Of a stretch of 33,852 bases of DNA, positions 14,160 to 23,706 are shown piece after piece; position 1 is the stretch's first letter; each line of letters opens with the position of its first letter. The position numbers and the translations under genes were made by a program. The notes below the pieces were generated by a model. It was given only the letters and a program-made list of their open reading frames with translations. It did not search any database and was not told where the DNA came from. The DNA lies in NCBI GenBank assembly GCA_900540635.1, contig UQGU01000024.1, positions 1-33,852 on the forward strand. The letters run 5' to 3'. Origin of the DNA: an uncultured Eubacteriales bacterium (GTDB lineage Bacteria; Bacillota; Clostridia; Oscillospirales; Oscillospiraceae).

Positions 14160-14333
14160 GGGACTGTTAGGAAACGCTCTGTCATTGCGAACCAGCGCGC
14201 ACGCTGGTGTGGCAATCCCCCGGATTTTCAAACATCTTGGCAGTAAAACCAGTCTGTTACCATTCAACCGGGGGGCTGCCACACCAGTGACATCGGTCAC
14301 TGGTTCGCAGCGACATACTTTTCTAACAGCCCC
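14160..14333. repeat. Palindromic MITE-like intergenic element
   Basis: This 174-base element has imperfect terminal inverted repeats of about 60 bases. The left end reads GGGACTGTTAGGAA and the right end, reverse-complemented, GGGGCTGTTAGAA. Each arm carries its own hairpin: CCAGCG/CGCTGG on the left and ACCAGTGAC/GTCACTGGT on the right, followed by matching TGTGGCA and a run of Cs. No coding capacity and no clear target-site duplication are visible. It ends six bases from the mrp stop codon and could act as its transcript end. Confidence 0.8.
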
Positions 14334-14338
14334 ATCTC

Positions 14339-15163
14339 TTATTCCGCTTTTTCGATTGCTTCGATGACGGGATTGACAGGTTCTGTATCGATGGTCTCCA
14401 TCAGACCATTGTCATAGGCCTCGGCAACCTTGGGGTCAATGGGCAGTCGTGCCAGCACAGGCAGGCCCAGGTTCTGGGCGACCTCGTCCAGGTGCCCCTC
14501 GCCGAAGACCTTGATGCGCTTGCCGCAATCCGGGCACTCCAGGTAGGAATAGTTCTCCACGAAGCCCAGAACGGGAATGTGCATCATCTCGGCCATGCGG
14601 ACCGCCTTGGTAACGATCATGGAAACCAGGTCCTGAGGGCTGGTGACGATGACAACGCCGTCCACCGGCAGGCTCTGGAAGACGGTAAGAGGCACGTCAC
14701 CGGTTCCGGGAGGCATATCCACAAACAGATAGTCCACGTCTTCCCAGATGACATCTGTCCAGAACTGCTTGACAGCGCCGGCAATGACCGGGCCTCTCCA
14801 GACCACGGGATCGCCGGGGTTATCCAGCAGCAGATTGATGGACATGACCTGAATACCGCCCCGGGTCAAGGCAGGGTACAGGCCGTCATCGTTGGCCCCC
14901 TGGCACTCGCTGACGCCAAAGGCCGTCGGCGCAGAGGGGCCGGTGATATCCGCATCCAGCACGCCCACGCGCTTGCCCTTCCGGGCCATGGCAACCGCCA
15001 GCATAGAGGTGACGGTGGACTTGCCTACGCCGCCCTTGCCGGACACCACGGCGATGACCTTTTTCACCGTGGACTTGGGGTTCAACTGCGCCAGCAGGCT
15101 TTCTTGCTTGCGGTCTTCGCAATCAGAGCTGCAGCTGGAACAATTTCCGTTACAGGAACTCAT
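14339..15163 (-). CDS. Mrp/NBP35-family P-loop ATPase (Fe-S cluster carrier)
   Basis: This 274-residue protein belongs to the Mrp/ApbC/NBP35 family, which binds and transfers Fe-S clusters in the cytoplasm. It has a deviant Walker A GKGGVGKS (42-49), DADITGPSAP, MPPGTGD, and the conserved CPDC pair (C210 and C213) that holds the bridging cluster. The N-terminus carries a short cysteine-rich stretch (C4, C8, C11, C15), as in NBP35-type proteins, and the DUF59 domain of longer Mrp proteins is absent. ATG at 15163 has AAGGAG nine bases upstream. It is a single gene with its own promoter, followed directly by a palindromic element. Confidence 0.93.
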   Translation of the reverse strand: MSSCNGNCSSCSSDCEDRKQESLLAQLNPKSTVKKVIAVVSGKGGVGKSTVTSMLAVAMARKGKRVGVLDADITGPSAPTAFGVSECQGANDDGLYPALTRGGIQVMSINLLLDNPGDPVVWRGPVIAGAVKQFWTDVIWEDVDYLFVDMPPGTGDVPLTVFQSLPVDGVVIVTSPQDLVSMIVTKAVRMAEMMHIPVLGFVENYSYLECPDCGKRIKVFGEGHLDEVAQNLGLPVLARLPIDPKVAEAYDNGLMETIDTEPVNPVIEAIEKAE

Positions 15164-15221
15164 TTTTCAATTCTCCTTGTTATGCTTGTTATTTGCCTTT
15201 TCAGCATGATTCACAATGATT

Positions 15222-15250
15222 ATTATATGCCGGGACGCACATTCTGTCAA
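15222..15250 (-). promoter_or_regulatory. Promoter of the Mrp/NBP35 gene
   Basis: On the minus strand, a perfect TTGACA (15245-15250) and perfect TATAAT (15222-15227) are separated by 17 bases, about 60 bases before the ATG. Just downstream, AATCAT occurs twice, 10 bases apart; its meaning is unknown. Confidence 0.88.
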
Positions 15251-15277
15251 TGGCGGGTTTCCGGCCCAGACGTCCGG

Positions 15278-17146
15278 TTATTCCTGAGCAGCTTCCCACT
15301 GCTCCATCAGCTCCATGAGGCTCTCTTCCGCCGCTTCCTTCTCCCCCATCAGGCGGTTCAGTTCCTGATAATCCGAAGCGGCAGCCTGAATCTTTTTCTC
15401 CAGATCGGCCACAACCTTTTCCTGCTTCTCGATCTCCCGCTCCAGCTTCTTCACCAGCTTGTCGGAATCCTTGGGGCCGGACCTGGGCTTTTCCTTCCTC
15501 TGCTTCGGGGCCGCAGGCGCAGCAGGCAGCTGCCTGGCCTGGGCCTCGTGCTCCAGAATGGCGCGGTATTTTTTATAGCCGCAGCGGAAATCCCGGATGG
15601 CGCCGTCCTCCAAAAGCCAAATGCGCTCCGCGAATTTTTCGATAAAATACCGGTCGTGGGAGACAAAGAGCAGCACGCCCTCAAACTCCTCAATGGCGGC
15701 CTCCACCCATTCCCGGGAGGCAATGTCCAGGTGGTTTGTGGGCTCGTCCAGAATCAGCAGGTTGATTTTTTCGTCCATGAGCATACACAGCCTGAGCCGG
15801 GACTGTTCGCCGCCGGACAGGGTGCCCACGGTCTTGAACACATCCTCGCCCTGGAACAGGAATGCACCTAAGCGGTCCCGGGCCATCTGGGGCGTCAGGT
15901 TTTTCTCATAGAGCATGGTGTCGTACAGGCTGCGCTCCGGGTGGTCAAAGTGGATGATCTGGGGCAGATATCCCCACTTTACCGTGGGACCGAACTGGAT
16001 CTTGCCCTGGCAGTCCTCCTCGCCCAGCAGGCACTTGATAAAGGTGGATTTGCCGGTACCGTTATCTCCCAGCAGGGCAATGCGTTCGCCGCCCTCCACG
16101 TTCAGATTCACATCCGAAAACAGCACCCGGTCTCCAAAGGACTTGGAGACGTTCTTCATTTTGAACACCACATCGCCGGAGAAATCCTTCTCCCCGAAGG
16201 AGGCCTTCATGGTCCGCTCGGCCTTTGGCCGCTCGGTCTTCTGAATGCGCTCCATGCGGTGCTGGATGGACATGGCCCGGCGGTACAGCGTCCGGTTGTT
16301 GATGCCCCATCCCTTCATGCGCTCCACGGTATAGCCCAGCTGCTTGAGCTTGGCCTGCTCCTGCTCATACTGCTTCATTTGCAGGTCAAACCTGGCCTGC
16401 TTCTCCTCCATATAGAAGGAATAGTTGCCGGAATAGAACTCCCCGTGGCCGTCCACGATCTCGATCACCCGGTCTGCCACCTGGTCAATGAAATAGCGGT
16501 CATGGGAAATGGTCAGCACCGTGCCCTTAAAAGCCTTGATATAGGCTTCCAGCCACTCCACGCTGTTCAGGTCCAGGTGGTTGGTGGGCTCATCCAGCAG
16601 CAGGATGTCCGTTTTTTCCAGCAGCAGTCTTGCCAGATTGATGCGGGTCTTTTCCCCGCCGGACAGGCTGTCGAAGAGCTGTGGCCGCTGCTCAGCAGTA
16701 ATGCCCAGGCCGTTGCAGATCTTATCCACGTCCACATCCATATCATAGCCGCCGCCGGACTGGAAGCGGTTCACCAGGGTATCGTATTCCCGCAGCTGCT
16801 CCTGAGTCGCCCCCTGGGCCATAGCGGCCTCCAGGGCCTCCATCTTCTTCTTTGTGGCCGTCAGAACGGAAAATGCCGTGCGCAGCACATCCTCTACGGT
16901 GTAGCCGGTGGGAAACTTGGGGATCTGGGAAATGAGGCCCAGCTTTTTATTGGGATTGACATAGACCTCTCCCCCATCATAGTCCATCTCCCCGGTGAGG
17001 ATCTTGAAAAGGGTGGTCTTTCCGCAGCCGTTCCGGCCCAGGATGGCCACACACTCTCCCTCCTGAATTTCAAAGGAAAGGCCCTGCAATAGGTTTTCTC
17101 CGATGACGAAGAATTTATTCAAATCTTTGACTGATATATCTACCAT
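15278..17146 (-). CDS. ABC-F family ATP-binding protein (Uup/YdiF-like)
   Basis: ABC-F proteins are soluble twin-ATPase proteins that act on the ribosome rather than transport. The 622-residue protein has ABC domain 1 with Walker A GRNGCGKT (37-44), signature LSGGEKTR and Walker B ILLLDEPTNHLD. A linker of the ABC-F interdomain type follows (about 245-320, rich in Lys, Arg and Gln). ABC domain 2 has GDNGTGKS, LSGGEQSR and LLILDEPTNHLD. A C-terminal coiled coil (about 555-620) resembles the Uup/YdiF extension. ATG at 17146 has GGAG seven bases upstream and lies 12 bases after rnmV. Antibiotic protection by some ABC-F members is possible, but the housekeeping context favours a general translation role. 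Confidence 0.92.
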   Translation of the reverse strand: MVDISVKDLNKFFVIGENLLQGLSFEIQEGECVAILGRNGCGKTTLFKILTGEMDYDGGEVYVNPNKKLGLISQIPKFPTGYTVEDVLRTAFSVLTATKKKMEALEAAMAQGATQEQLREYDTLVNRFQSGGGYDMDVDVDKICNGLGITAEQRPQLFDSLSGGEKTRINLARLLLEKTDILLLDEPTNHLDLNSVEWLEAYIKAFKGTVLTISHDRYFIDQVADRVIEIVDGHGEFYSGNYSFYMEEKQARFDLQMKQYEQEQAKLKQLGYTVERMKGWGINNRTLYRRAMSIQHRMERIQKTERPKAERTMKASFGEKDFSGDVVFKMKNVSKSFGDRVLFSDVNLNVEGGERIALLGDNGTGKSTFIKCLLGEEDCQGKIQFGPTVKWGYLPQIIHFDHPERSLYDTMLYEKNLTPQMARDRLGAFLFQGEDVFKTVGTLSGGEQSRLRLCMLMDEKINLLILDEPTNHLDIASREWVEAAIEEFEGVLLFVSHDRYFIEKFAERIWLLEDGAIRDFRCGYKKYRAILEHEAQARQLPAAPAAPKQRKEKPRSGPKDSDKLVKKLEREIEKQEKVVADLEKKIQAAASDYQELNRLMGEKEAAEESLMELMEQWEAAQE

Positions 17147-17158
17147 GGTTTTACTCCA

Positions 17159-17749
17159 TTATGGGATTATGGTTTTCGCAAGCGCTTCAAATTCTTCCGG
17201 GCTGTATAATAGATTTACCGCCTGGAGCATAGCATTGCTGCTCATATGCTCAGGAAGCTCCAGCTTTTTCAGAAGCGCCTTTCTTCTTTCGCTGCTCCCA
17301 GGCCCGCCGGAGAGCCCCAGCTCCATGAAATCCTGCTTGGTAATGGCTTTGCGGGGTTCCTGCGCAGTACCGTCCATTGTCGCGCCGCAATCCCTTAGGG
17401 CTTTCAGGATGATCTCTGGGGTCATGCCCTCTACGCCCAGCTTTCCTTCTTTTCCGGGGGCCGCCTTCCGGCGCTCCTTGCCGGGAATATCCGGAATATA
17501 AGCATGGAGCAGGTATTTCCCGGGAATGGCGCTTTTGATGTGATTCCGGATGACGAAGCCTGCGCCATCAGAATCCGTAAAGACGATCAATCCCTGCCGT
17601 TCCGCCACCCGGCGCAGAAGGGCCATCTGCTCTTTATTCTTGAAAATGCCGAAGCCAGAGGTCTCAAAAATGGGGGCGTCCACGATCTGGCTCAGTGTAT
17701 TTTTGTCGTATCGGCCCTCCACCAGGATGGCCTGCTGTACTTTAACCAT
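17159..17749 (-). CDS. rnmV: Ribonuclease M5 (Toprim-domain 5S rRNA maturase)
   Basis: RNase M5 cleaves both ends of the 5S rRNA precursor in Firmicutes. The 196-residue protein has an N-terminal Toprim domain with the catalytic glutamate in ILVEGRYDK (about residues 8-16) and the D-x-D pair in FTDSDGAG (about 58-63). The remaining half matches the DUF4093 region typical of RnmV, including ITKQDFMELGL and GGPGSSERR. Its ATG lies inside the end of holA (8-base overlap), pointing to translational coupling. In many Firmicutes rnmV neighbours ksgA; here it is between holA and an ABC-F gene. Confidence 0.92.
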   Translation of the reverse strand: MVKVQQAILVEGRYDKNTLSQIVDAPIFETSGFGIFKNKEQMALLRRVAERQGLIVFTDSDGAGFVIRNHIKSAIPGKYLLHAYIPDIPGKERRKAAPGKEGKLGVEGMTPEIILKALRDCGATMDGTAQEPRKAITKQDFMELGLSGGPGSSERRKALLKKLELPEHMSSNAMLQAVNLLYSPEEFEALAKTIIP

Positions 17750-18788
17750 TCTGCGCCTCCCGGGCCAGGCTCAGAAGCAGGAGCTCCAAAAGACGCTGAG
17801 GGTCGTCATAGGATGTTTTGATCCTGTAGTCCGTTTCCAGCACCAGCGTATTCGCTTTTTGGCAGAACGCCGCCGAAACACGGCGGGCGGCCTCCATGGT
17901 TTTCCGGGCGGGATAATCCGGCAGACCGCAGAGCTTTTGCAAGTCTGCGGAGGTCTTCCGATTGTCCAACAGCGTCCGCGCCGTGCCCAGACGGCGGAAA
18001 TGGCTGCCCACCGCGCCCAGGATGGCCAGAGGCTCCTGCTGCATTTTCAGCAGCTGCTGCAATTTCAGCAGCGCCTCGTCATAGCGTCCGGCGCTGAGCA
18101 GGTCCGTCATCTGGAATACAACAGCATCCAGCACAGGCTCCGTCACTGCGTCAATATCCGCCTTGCAAATGGTATCCGCTGCCGAATAGGCGCAGATTTT
18201 CTCAATTTCTCCCAAAAGGGAGGTCATAGTCCCGTCCGTAATGTCGATGAGATAGGCGCAGAGCTCCGTGGAGATGCGCTTCTGGTGGGCGGAAAAGTGC
18301 CGGGTCAGCCAGGCGATCAGGTCCCGCTGGTCCTGCTTGGCAAATTCCACCACAAGGCCGTTTTTGTCGATGCTCTCCCAGAGCTTTTTCATCCGCTTGT
18401 CCGGCTTCCAGGGGCAGGCCGTATAGACAAACACCACCACGCAATACTCCGGAATGTCCGACAGCACCGCAGCGATCCGGTCCCGGTCCGCCTCGTTCAT
18501 TTTGAACAGGTCGATGTCCTCCACCTGCACAAGGGTTCGCTCCGCCATCATGGGCAGGTTCTCCACCGCCTCGGAAAAGGCCGTCAGATCGAAGGTCTCC
18601 GTATTGAAGCGATGGTAATTGAAGGATTCCGTCAGCGCATCCAGCACCAGCTTTTTTAGGCTCCCTAAGTAGTGCTCCAGCAGGAAGGTCTCCTCGCCGA
18701 AGAAAATATAAAGTCTTTCCGGGTTTTTCTCCCGGATATGGGTTTTCAGCAGCTGCAATTCACTGCCGGACGCCTGTTTTTTGACCAC
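17742..18788 (-). CDS. holA: DNA polymerase III subunit delta
   Basis: The delta subunit opens the beta sliding clamp and is part of the clamp loader. The 348-residue protein shows the HolA layout: an N-terminal GSELQLLKTHI and ERLYIFFGEETFLLEHYL start, then FNYHRFNTETFDLTAFSEAVENLPMMAERTLVQVEDID, and a C-terminal collar domain with DLLSAGRYDEALLKLQQLLKMQQEP. Start is a GTG at 18788 with AGGAGG seven bases upstream, formed from the last codons of comEC; longer in-frame reading into comEC is rejected. The comEC-holA order, with five bases between them, is classic for Firmicutes. Confidence 0.94.
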   Translation of the reverse strand: MVKKQASGSELQLLKTHIREKNPERLYIFFGEETFLLEHYLGSLKKLVLDALTESFNYHRFNTETFDLTAFSEAVENLPMMAERTLVQVEDIDLFKMNEADRDRIAAVLSDIPEYCVVVFVYTACPWKPDKRMKKLWESIDKNGLVVEFAKQDQRDLIAWLTRHFSAHQKRISTELCAYLIDITDGTMTSLLGEIEKICAYSAADTICKADIDAVTEPVLDAVVFQMTDLLSAGRYDEALLKLQQLLKMQQEPLAILGAVGSHFRRLGTARTLLDNRKTSADLQKLCGLPDYPARKTMEAARRVSAAFCQKANTLVLETDYRIKTSYDDPQRLLELLLLSLAREAQNG

Positions 18789-18792
18789 GGCG

Positions 18793-20979
18793 TTACCTCC
18801 TGATGATAATGGTGCCCTCCTGATCTGTGCGGCGGACGGTACACCCGGCCTCCTCCAGCCGGTCCAGGACCTCCTGGGTGGGATGGCCATAGTTGTTTTC
18901 GCCAACGCTGATAACAGCCAGCTCCGGCTGCACCGCGTCCAATAATTCCGGGCAGGTGGCATATTTTGACCCGTGGTGGCCCACCACCAAAATATCCGCT
19001 CCCAGCGCATGATCCTTCACCAGGCGGCGCTCCCCTGCCACATCCAGGTCACCGGTAATCAGTATACCACAGTCTTCCGTTTCAAACAAGATGGCCATAC
19101 TGTTTTCCTGCCCCTTGTTGCCGCCGCTATAGGGATAGATGTGCAGAATGCCCTTTCCGAAAGGAACCACACAGTCCTCTGTGACCACCTGCCCCAAGGG
19201 CAGCAGCTCAGAGATTCCCGGCAGGATCACGCGCTCCGCCGGGATCTGGGTCAGGAAATTCTCCGTGCCGCCAAAATGATCCCGGTCGAAGTGGGTAAAG
19301 AGTAGAAGATCCAAATCATAAAAATTCTGGCTGCGGAGCATCTGCCATGCCCTGTCGGCGCAGACCGTATCAGAGTAGCCGCCGCAGTCGATCAGCGCGC
19401 TCTGCCCGCCGCTTTGCAGGAGCAGGGTCTGCCCCTCGCCCACATCCAGCACCGTCAGGCGGCAGTCGTCCGCCCTGGGACCATAGCTCCAAAGAACCGT
19501 AATGAGCGCAAGGGAAGCAGCTCCTACGGAAACAAAAACCCAGCCTCTTTTTCTGCCCAAAAGAAACCAAGCCAAAATCAAAGCATAGACCCCCATCAGC
19601 CAGTAGACCACATAGGGATTGCAGGTATACACCGCTGCCATGGGAAGCCTTGAAAGCGTCCCGGCAATCCGGAGCACCAGCCGGATTGGCCAGGCCGTCA
19701 GCCAGCCCAGTGCGGTTCCCAGCACCGGAAAAACAGGCCCCAGAATGGACACCGCCAGAATTCCGCCGAAAACAAAGGGCAGCAGCCATAGAATGCAGAA
19801 ATTGGTTACGGGACCGATCAGACTGGCGGTGCCGAAATAGTATACGGATACAGGCAGAGACAGCACCGTAGCACTGAGGCTCACCGCCAGGGAATCGGAA
19901 AGCACCTTTCCGCCGGGCAGTTTTTCGAACAGCCGGGAAAGGCCTTCCGCAATTGGTCGCTGGAACAACAGAATGCCCAGCACGCAGAGCACCGACAGCT
20001 GAAAGCCTGCCGCCGCAACCACCAGCGGATTGCCCAGCAGCAGCCACAGCACCGCAAAGGCCCAGGCCGTCAGGGAATCATAGGTTCGGCGGGTAAGCCG
20101 TGCAAGAATCAGCAGCGCAGCCATCAGGCAGGCCCGAACCACGGAAGGCGTATTGCCAACCATAGCCCCAAAGAGCACCAGCAGCGGCACACCCAGCAGG
20201 AAAGCCGGCCACGGCCGCCTGGCGCAAAGCACCCATAGAAATCCGAAGAGAATTGCCACATGCAGCCCGGAAACCGCCACAATGTGTCGGATTCCGCTGA
20301 TGCGCAGCGCCGTCTCCTCTGCATAGGAGAGGTCCGACGTGTCGCCCAACAGCAGGGATTTTGCAAAAGCTGCCGTATCCTCCGGAAAGCAGGCTTCCAC
20401 AGCTTCTTTGGCCCGGGCACCCAAACGCTGGGGAAGGTAACGCAGACGGTTCTCCTGCCCTGCCTCTATGGCGACGGCTCCTTTTGTGCTGAGCTGGGCG
20501 AAAATGCCCCGGCCAAAAGAAACGGCGTTCTGCTTAGAGCCGCCGGGCAGGGTCACCCGAATGCGGAAGTCTCCGCGAAGTATGTTGCCGGCCTGGGCCG
20601 TCTGTCCGTCTCCCAGATAGGCCTGCACGCAGTAGCGTTTGCCGCCGATCTTCATTTCTGCCCGGACGCTCTGGCTATACAGCCCCGGCACGCTGTCGGC
20701 CTTGGCCGTCAATACGATTGGCAGGGTCTGTTCATCCAGGGCAAGCAGCGGCTCATAATAGGTCCTTTGCAAGGTAAGCAGCAGGCAGCTGCCCAGCGAA
20801 AGCCCCAGCGCCGCAGCCGCTGCCCGGCGCAGCCAGCGGAAACGCCGGGAAAGGATGGCAAGGCTCCCGGCCAACAGAAGCGCTCCCGCCAGAAGCAGCG
20901 GCACAGCGTCCCACAGCAGCCAGAGCCCAACGCAGCAGCTCAAGGCAGCGCCTATGGAGAACCAGAACAGAGCGCGCAT
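18793..20979 (-). CDS. comEC: DNA internalization competence protein ComEC/Rec2
   Basis: ComEC forms the membrane channel for single-stranded DNA during natural transformation. The 728-residue protein has three N-terminal membrane segments and a DUF4131-like soluble part (about 70-190). The Competence domain contains SGIRHIVAVSGLHVAIL and several helices (about 225-470). A C-terminal metallo-beta-lactamase-like domain begins LTVLDVGEGQTLLLQ and has the metal motif THFDRDH and VVGHHGSKYAT. ATG at 20979 follows AGAGGG by eight bases; a TTG further up lies at the alaS terminator. The gene appears intact. Other competence genes are not in the window, so ability to transform is not shown. Confidence 0.95.
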   Translation of the reverse strand: MRALFWFSIGAALSCCVGLWLLWDAVPLLLAGALLLAGSLAILSRRFRWLRRAAAAALGLSLGSCLLLTLQRTYYEPLLALDEQTLPIVLTAKADSVPGLYSQSVRAEMKIGGKRYCVQAYLGDGQTAQAGNILRGDFRIRVTLPGGSKQNAVSFGRGIFAQLSTKGAVAIEAGQENRLRYLPQRLGARAKEAVEACFPEDTAAFAKSLLLGDTSDLSYAEETALRISGIRHIVAVSGLHVAILFGFLWVLCARRPWPAFLLGVPLLVLFGAMVGNTPSVVRACLMAALLILARLTRRTYDSLTAWAFAVLWLLLGNPLVVAAAGFQLSVLCVLGILLFQRPIAEGLSRLFEKLPGGKVLSDSLAVSLSATVLSLPVSVYYFGTASLIGPVTNFCILWLLPFVFGGILAVSILGPVFPVLGTALGWLTAWPIRLVLRIAGTLSRLPMAAVYTCNPYVVYWLMGVYALILAWFLLGRKRGWVFVSVGAASLALITVLWSYGPRADDCRLTVLDVGEGQTLLLQSGGQSALIDCGGYSDTVCADRAWQMLRSQNFYDLDLLLFTHFDRDHFGGTENFLTQIPAERVILPGISELLPLGQVVTEDCVVPFGKGILHIYPYSGGNKGQENSMAILFETEDCGILITGDLDVAGERRLVKDHALGADILVVGHHGSKYATCPELLDAVQPELAVISVGENNYGHPTQEVLDRLEEAGCTVRRTDQEGTIIIRR

Positions 20980-20996
20980 TTCGCCATCCCTCTTTC

Positions 20997-21027
20997 GCAA
21001 AAGGCGCAGCCGGTTGGGGCTGCGCCT
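20997..21027 (-). terminator. Terminator between alaS and comEC
   Basis: On the minus strand the stem AGGCGCAGCC pairs perfectly with GGCTGCGCCT around a 6-base loop and is followed by a short T run (TTTTGCG). It starts 12 bases after the alaS stop. The T tract is short, so termination may be partial. Confidence 0.75.
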
Positions 21028-21039
21028 AAAAATCCATGA

Positions 21040-23676
21040 TTACACTTTCTGAGAAACGAAATCGTCAACCAGAGCCAGGGCGTTGTCCACCTTGATGGGG
21101 TCTTTGCCGCCGCCCATGGCACTGTCGGGCTTGCCGCCGCCACAGCCGCCGCACTCGGTGCAGACCAGCTTCACCAGTTCACCGGCCTTAATGCCCCGCT
21201 TCACAGCTTCCTTGCCGCAGACTGCCAGGAAGGTGGGCTTCTCGTCCTTGACAGAGGCCAGGACAGCTACAACACCGGGCTCACGGTCCCGCAGCATATC
21301 GCCCATCTGGCGCAGCTTTGCAGCATCCGCCTTGGGCAGGACAACGGTCATGACCTTCAGGCCGCCAATCTCATGGGCACCGAACAGGAACCGCTCGGCT
21401 TCGCCTGCGGCCTCCTTGGCCTTGTACTGCTCAATAACCTTCCGCAGTTCTTTGATCTCGTCCAGATGTCCCTGAAGCTTTCCGGCCAGCTCCATAGGCT
21501 TGACCTTCAGCCGTCCGGCAGCCTCGGTCAGCAGGCTCCGGTTGGTTTCCAACTTTTTCAGGCACAGCTTACCGGTATAGGCCTCGATCCGGCGAACACC
21601 GGAGGCAACGCTGCCCTCGGACTCGATTTCAAAGGGGCCCACCTTGGCGGTATTGTCCAGATGGGTACCACCGCAGAACTCCACGGAGTAGCCGCTCATG
21701 TTGACCACCCGTACCACATCGCCGTACTTTTCGCTGAACAGGGCGGTGGCCCCCAGCTTCTTGGCTTCCTCAATGGGCATCTCCCGGGTCACAATGGGGT
21801 AACCCTCCAAAATGGCGTTCTGAACAATGGAATTGACCTTGTTCAGCTCCTCCCGGGTCATGGGTGCGTAATGGGTAAAGTCAAAGCGCAGGTAATCCGG
21901 CTCCACCAGAGAACCGGCCTGGTGGACGTGGTCGCCCAGAACGCTGCTCAGAGCCTTTTGCAGCAGATGGGTGGCGGAGTGGGCACGCATAATGGCCTTC
22001 CGGCGGTCCACATCGATGGAGGCGCAGACAATGTCCTCCACGTGGATGGTGCCCCGATTCAGCTTGCCGTAGTGCAGGTACTTGCCGCCCTTGTCCTTCT
22101 GAACATTGGTGACCTCAAAGCGGCTCTCGCCCAGCATGATCACGCCGGTATCCGCCACCTGGCCGCCCATTTCCGCATAGAAGGGGGTCTTGTCCAGCAC
22201 CAGAATGCCGCTTTCACCGCCGGAAATGGCGCCGGAGACCTCGTCCCCTACGCAGATGGCCAGGACCTTGCTCTCGCAGTTGAACACATCGTAGCCCACA
22301 AACTTGGTGGGGGTGTTGTCCAAGCCCAGATCAATGCCGGCCCAGGCCAGGTCGCCCAGCGCCTTCCGGGCCTCCCGGGCGCGGACCTTCTGCTCCTGCA
22401 TGAGCTTTTCGAAGCCCGCCTGGTCCAGGGTCATGTCCTCGTCGGCCACCATCTCCAGGGTCAGGTCAATGGGGAAACCATAGGTATCGTACAGCTTGAA
22501 GGCATCGGCACCGGAGAACTCGGTCTCGCCCTTGGCTTTGTGCTCGGCAAGCATATCGGCAAAAATCTTCATGCCGCCGTCGATGGTCCGGGCAAAGTTC
22601 TCTTCCTCCACCTTGACCACCTTGGTGATATAAGCAGCCCGCTCCCGCAGATAGGTATAGTGGCTCTCGTTCTCGTGGATAACGGTCTCCACCACCTCAT
22701 GCAGGAAGGGGTGGTTCACACCCAGCAGCTTGCCGTGACGGGCAGCCCGCCGCAGCAGACGGCGCAGCACATAGCCCCGGCCCTCGTTGCTGGGCAGAAC
22801 GCCATCGGCAATCATGAAGGTGGAAGCACGGATATGGTCCGTGATGACCCGGAGAGACACGTCCATCTTGACACTCTGGCCGTAGGAAGCGCCGGTGATC
22901 TCCGTGACCTTGTTGGTAATGTTCATGACGGTATCCACATCGAAGAGGCTGTCTACATCCTGGCACACAACGGCCAGACGCTCCAGGCCCATGCCGGTAT
23001 CGATGTTCTTATGGGCCAGCTCGGTATAGTTGCCGTGTCCATCGTTATTGAACTGGGAGAACACGTTGTTCCAGACTTCCATATACCGGTCGCAGTCGCA
23101 GCCCACGGTGCAGCCGGGCTTGCCGCAGCCATACTTCTCGCCACGATCATAGTAGATTTCGCTACAGGGGCCGCAGGGGCCGGAGCCGTGCTCCCAGAAA
23201 TTGTCCTCCTTGCCGAAGCGGAAGATGCGATCGGCAGGCACGCCCACTTCCTTGTTCCAGATGTCGAAGGCCTCGTCATCGTCCACATAGATGGAGGGGT
23301 ACAGCCGGTCCTTGTCCAGGCCCACGACCTCCGTCAGGAACTCCCAGCTCCAGTGGATGGCTTCCCGCTTGAAGTAGTCGCCAAAGGAGAAGTTGCCCAG
23401 CATCTCAAAGTAAGTGCCGTGGCGGGCGGTCTTGCCGATGTTCTCGATATCGCCGGTACGGATGCACTTCTGGCAGGTGCAGACTCTGTGGCGGGGGGGC
23501 TCCACCTCACCGGTGAAGTAGGGCTTCATAGGCGCCATGCCGGAGTTGATCAGCAGCAGAGATGCGTCATTCTGAGGGATCAGGGAAAAACTGGGCAGGC
23601 GCAGATGGCCCTTGCTCTCGAAGAAGGAGAGGAACATTTCCCGAAGTTCGTTTACGCCGTAAGGCTTTGTACTCAT
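21040..23676 (-). CDS. alaS: Alanyl-tRNA synthetase
   Basis: This class II synthetase charges tRNA-Ala. The 878-residue protein has the catalytic core (about 1-460), starting NELREMFLSFFESKGH and including RHGTYFEMLGNFSFGDYFK and GMGLERLA. The editing domain has zinc-binding HSATH and CGGTH (about 565 and 660). The C-terminal C-Ala domain ends in GGCGGGKPDSAMGGGKDP. A cysteine cluster (CGKPGCTVGCDCDRY, near residue 180) is inserted in the core, as in many Firmicutes AlaRS. ATG at 23676 has GGAGG ten bases upstream. Expression is controlled by the T-box in front. Confidence 0.98.
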   Translation of the reverse strand: MSTKPYGVNELREMFLSFFESKGHLRLPSFSLIPQNDASLLLINSGMAPMKPYFTGEVEPPRHRVCTCQKCIRTGDIENIGKTARHGTYFEMLGNFSFGDYFKREAIHWSWEFLTEVVGLDKDRLYPSIYVDDDEAFDIWNKEVGVPADRIFRFGKEDNFWEHGSGPCGPCSEIYYDRGEKYGCGKPGCTVGCDCDRYMEVWNNVFSQFNNDGHGNYTELAHKNIDTGMGLERLAVVCQDVDSLFDVDTVMNITNKVTEITGASYGQSVKMDVSLRVITDHIRASTFMIADGVLPSNEGRGYVLRRLLRRAARHGKLLGVNHPFLHEVVETVIHENESHYTYLRERAAYITKVVKVEEENFARTIDGGMKIFADMLAEHKAKGETEFSGADAFKLYDTYGFPIDLTLEMVADEDMTLDQAGFEKLMQEQKVRAREARKALGDLAWAGIDLGLDNTPTKFVGYDVFNCESKVLAICVGDEVSGAISGGESGILVLDKTPFYAEMGGQVADTGVIMLGESRFEVTNVQKDKGGKYLHYGKLNRGTIHVEDIVCASIDVDRRKAIMRAHSATHLLQKALSSVLGDHVHQAGSLVEPDYLRFDFTHYAPMTREELNKVNSIVQNAILEGYPIVTREMPIEEAKKLGATALFSEKYGDVVRVVNMSGYSVEFCGGTHLDNTAKVGPFEIESEGSVASGVRRIEAYTGKLCLKKLETNRSLLTEAAGRLKVKPMELAGKLQGHLDEIKELRKVIEQYKAKEAAGEAERFLFGAHEIGGLKVMTVVLPKADAAKLRQMGDMLRDREPGVVAVLASVKDEKPTFLAVCGKEAVKRGIKAGELVKLVCTECGGCGGGKPDSAMGGGKDPIKVDNALALVDDFVSQKV

Positions 23677-23706
23677 GGTTTTCTAACCTCCATTTTTTCT
23701 GCAAAA

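Noticed and set aside
15278..17146. ABC-F protein as an antibiotic resistance factor
   Set aside because: The coiled-coil tail and housekeeping neighbours fit Uup/YdiF-like proteins, and no long resistance-type interdomain loop is evident.
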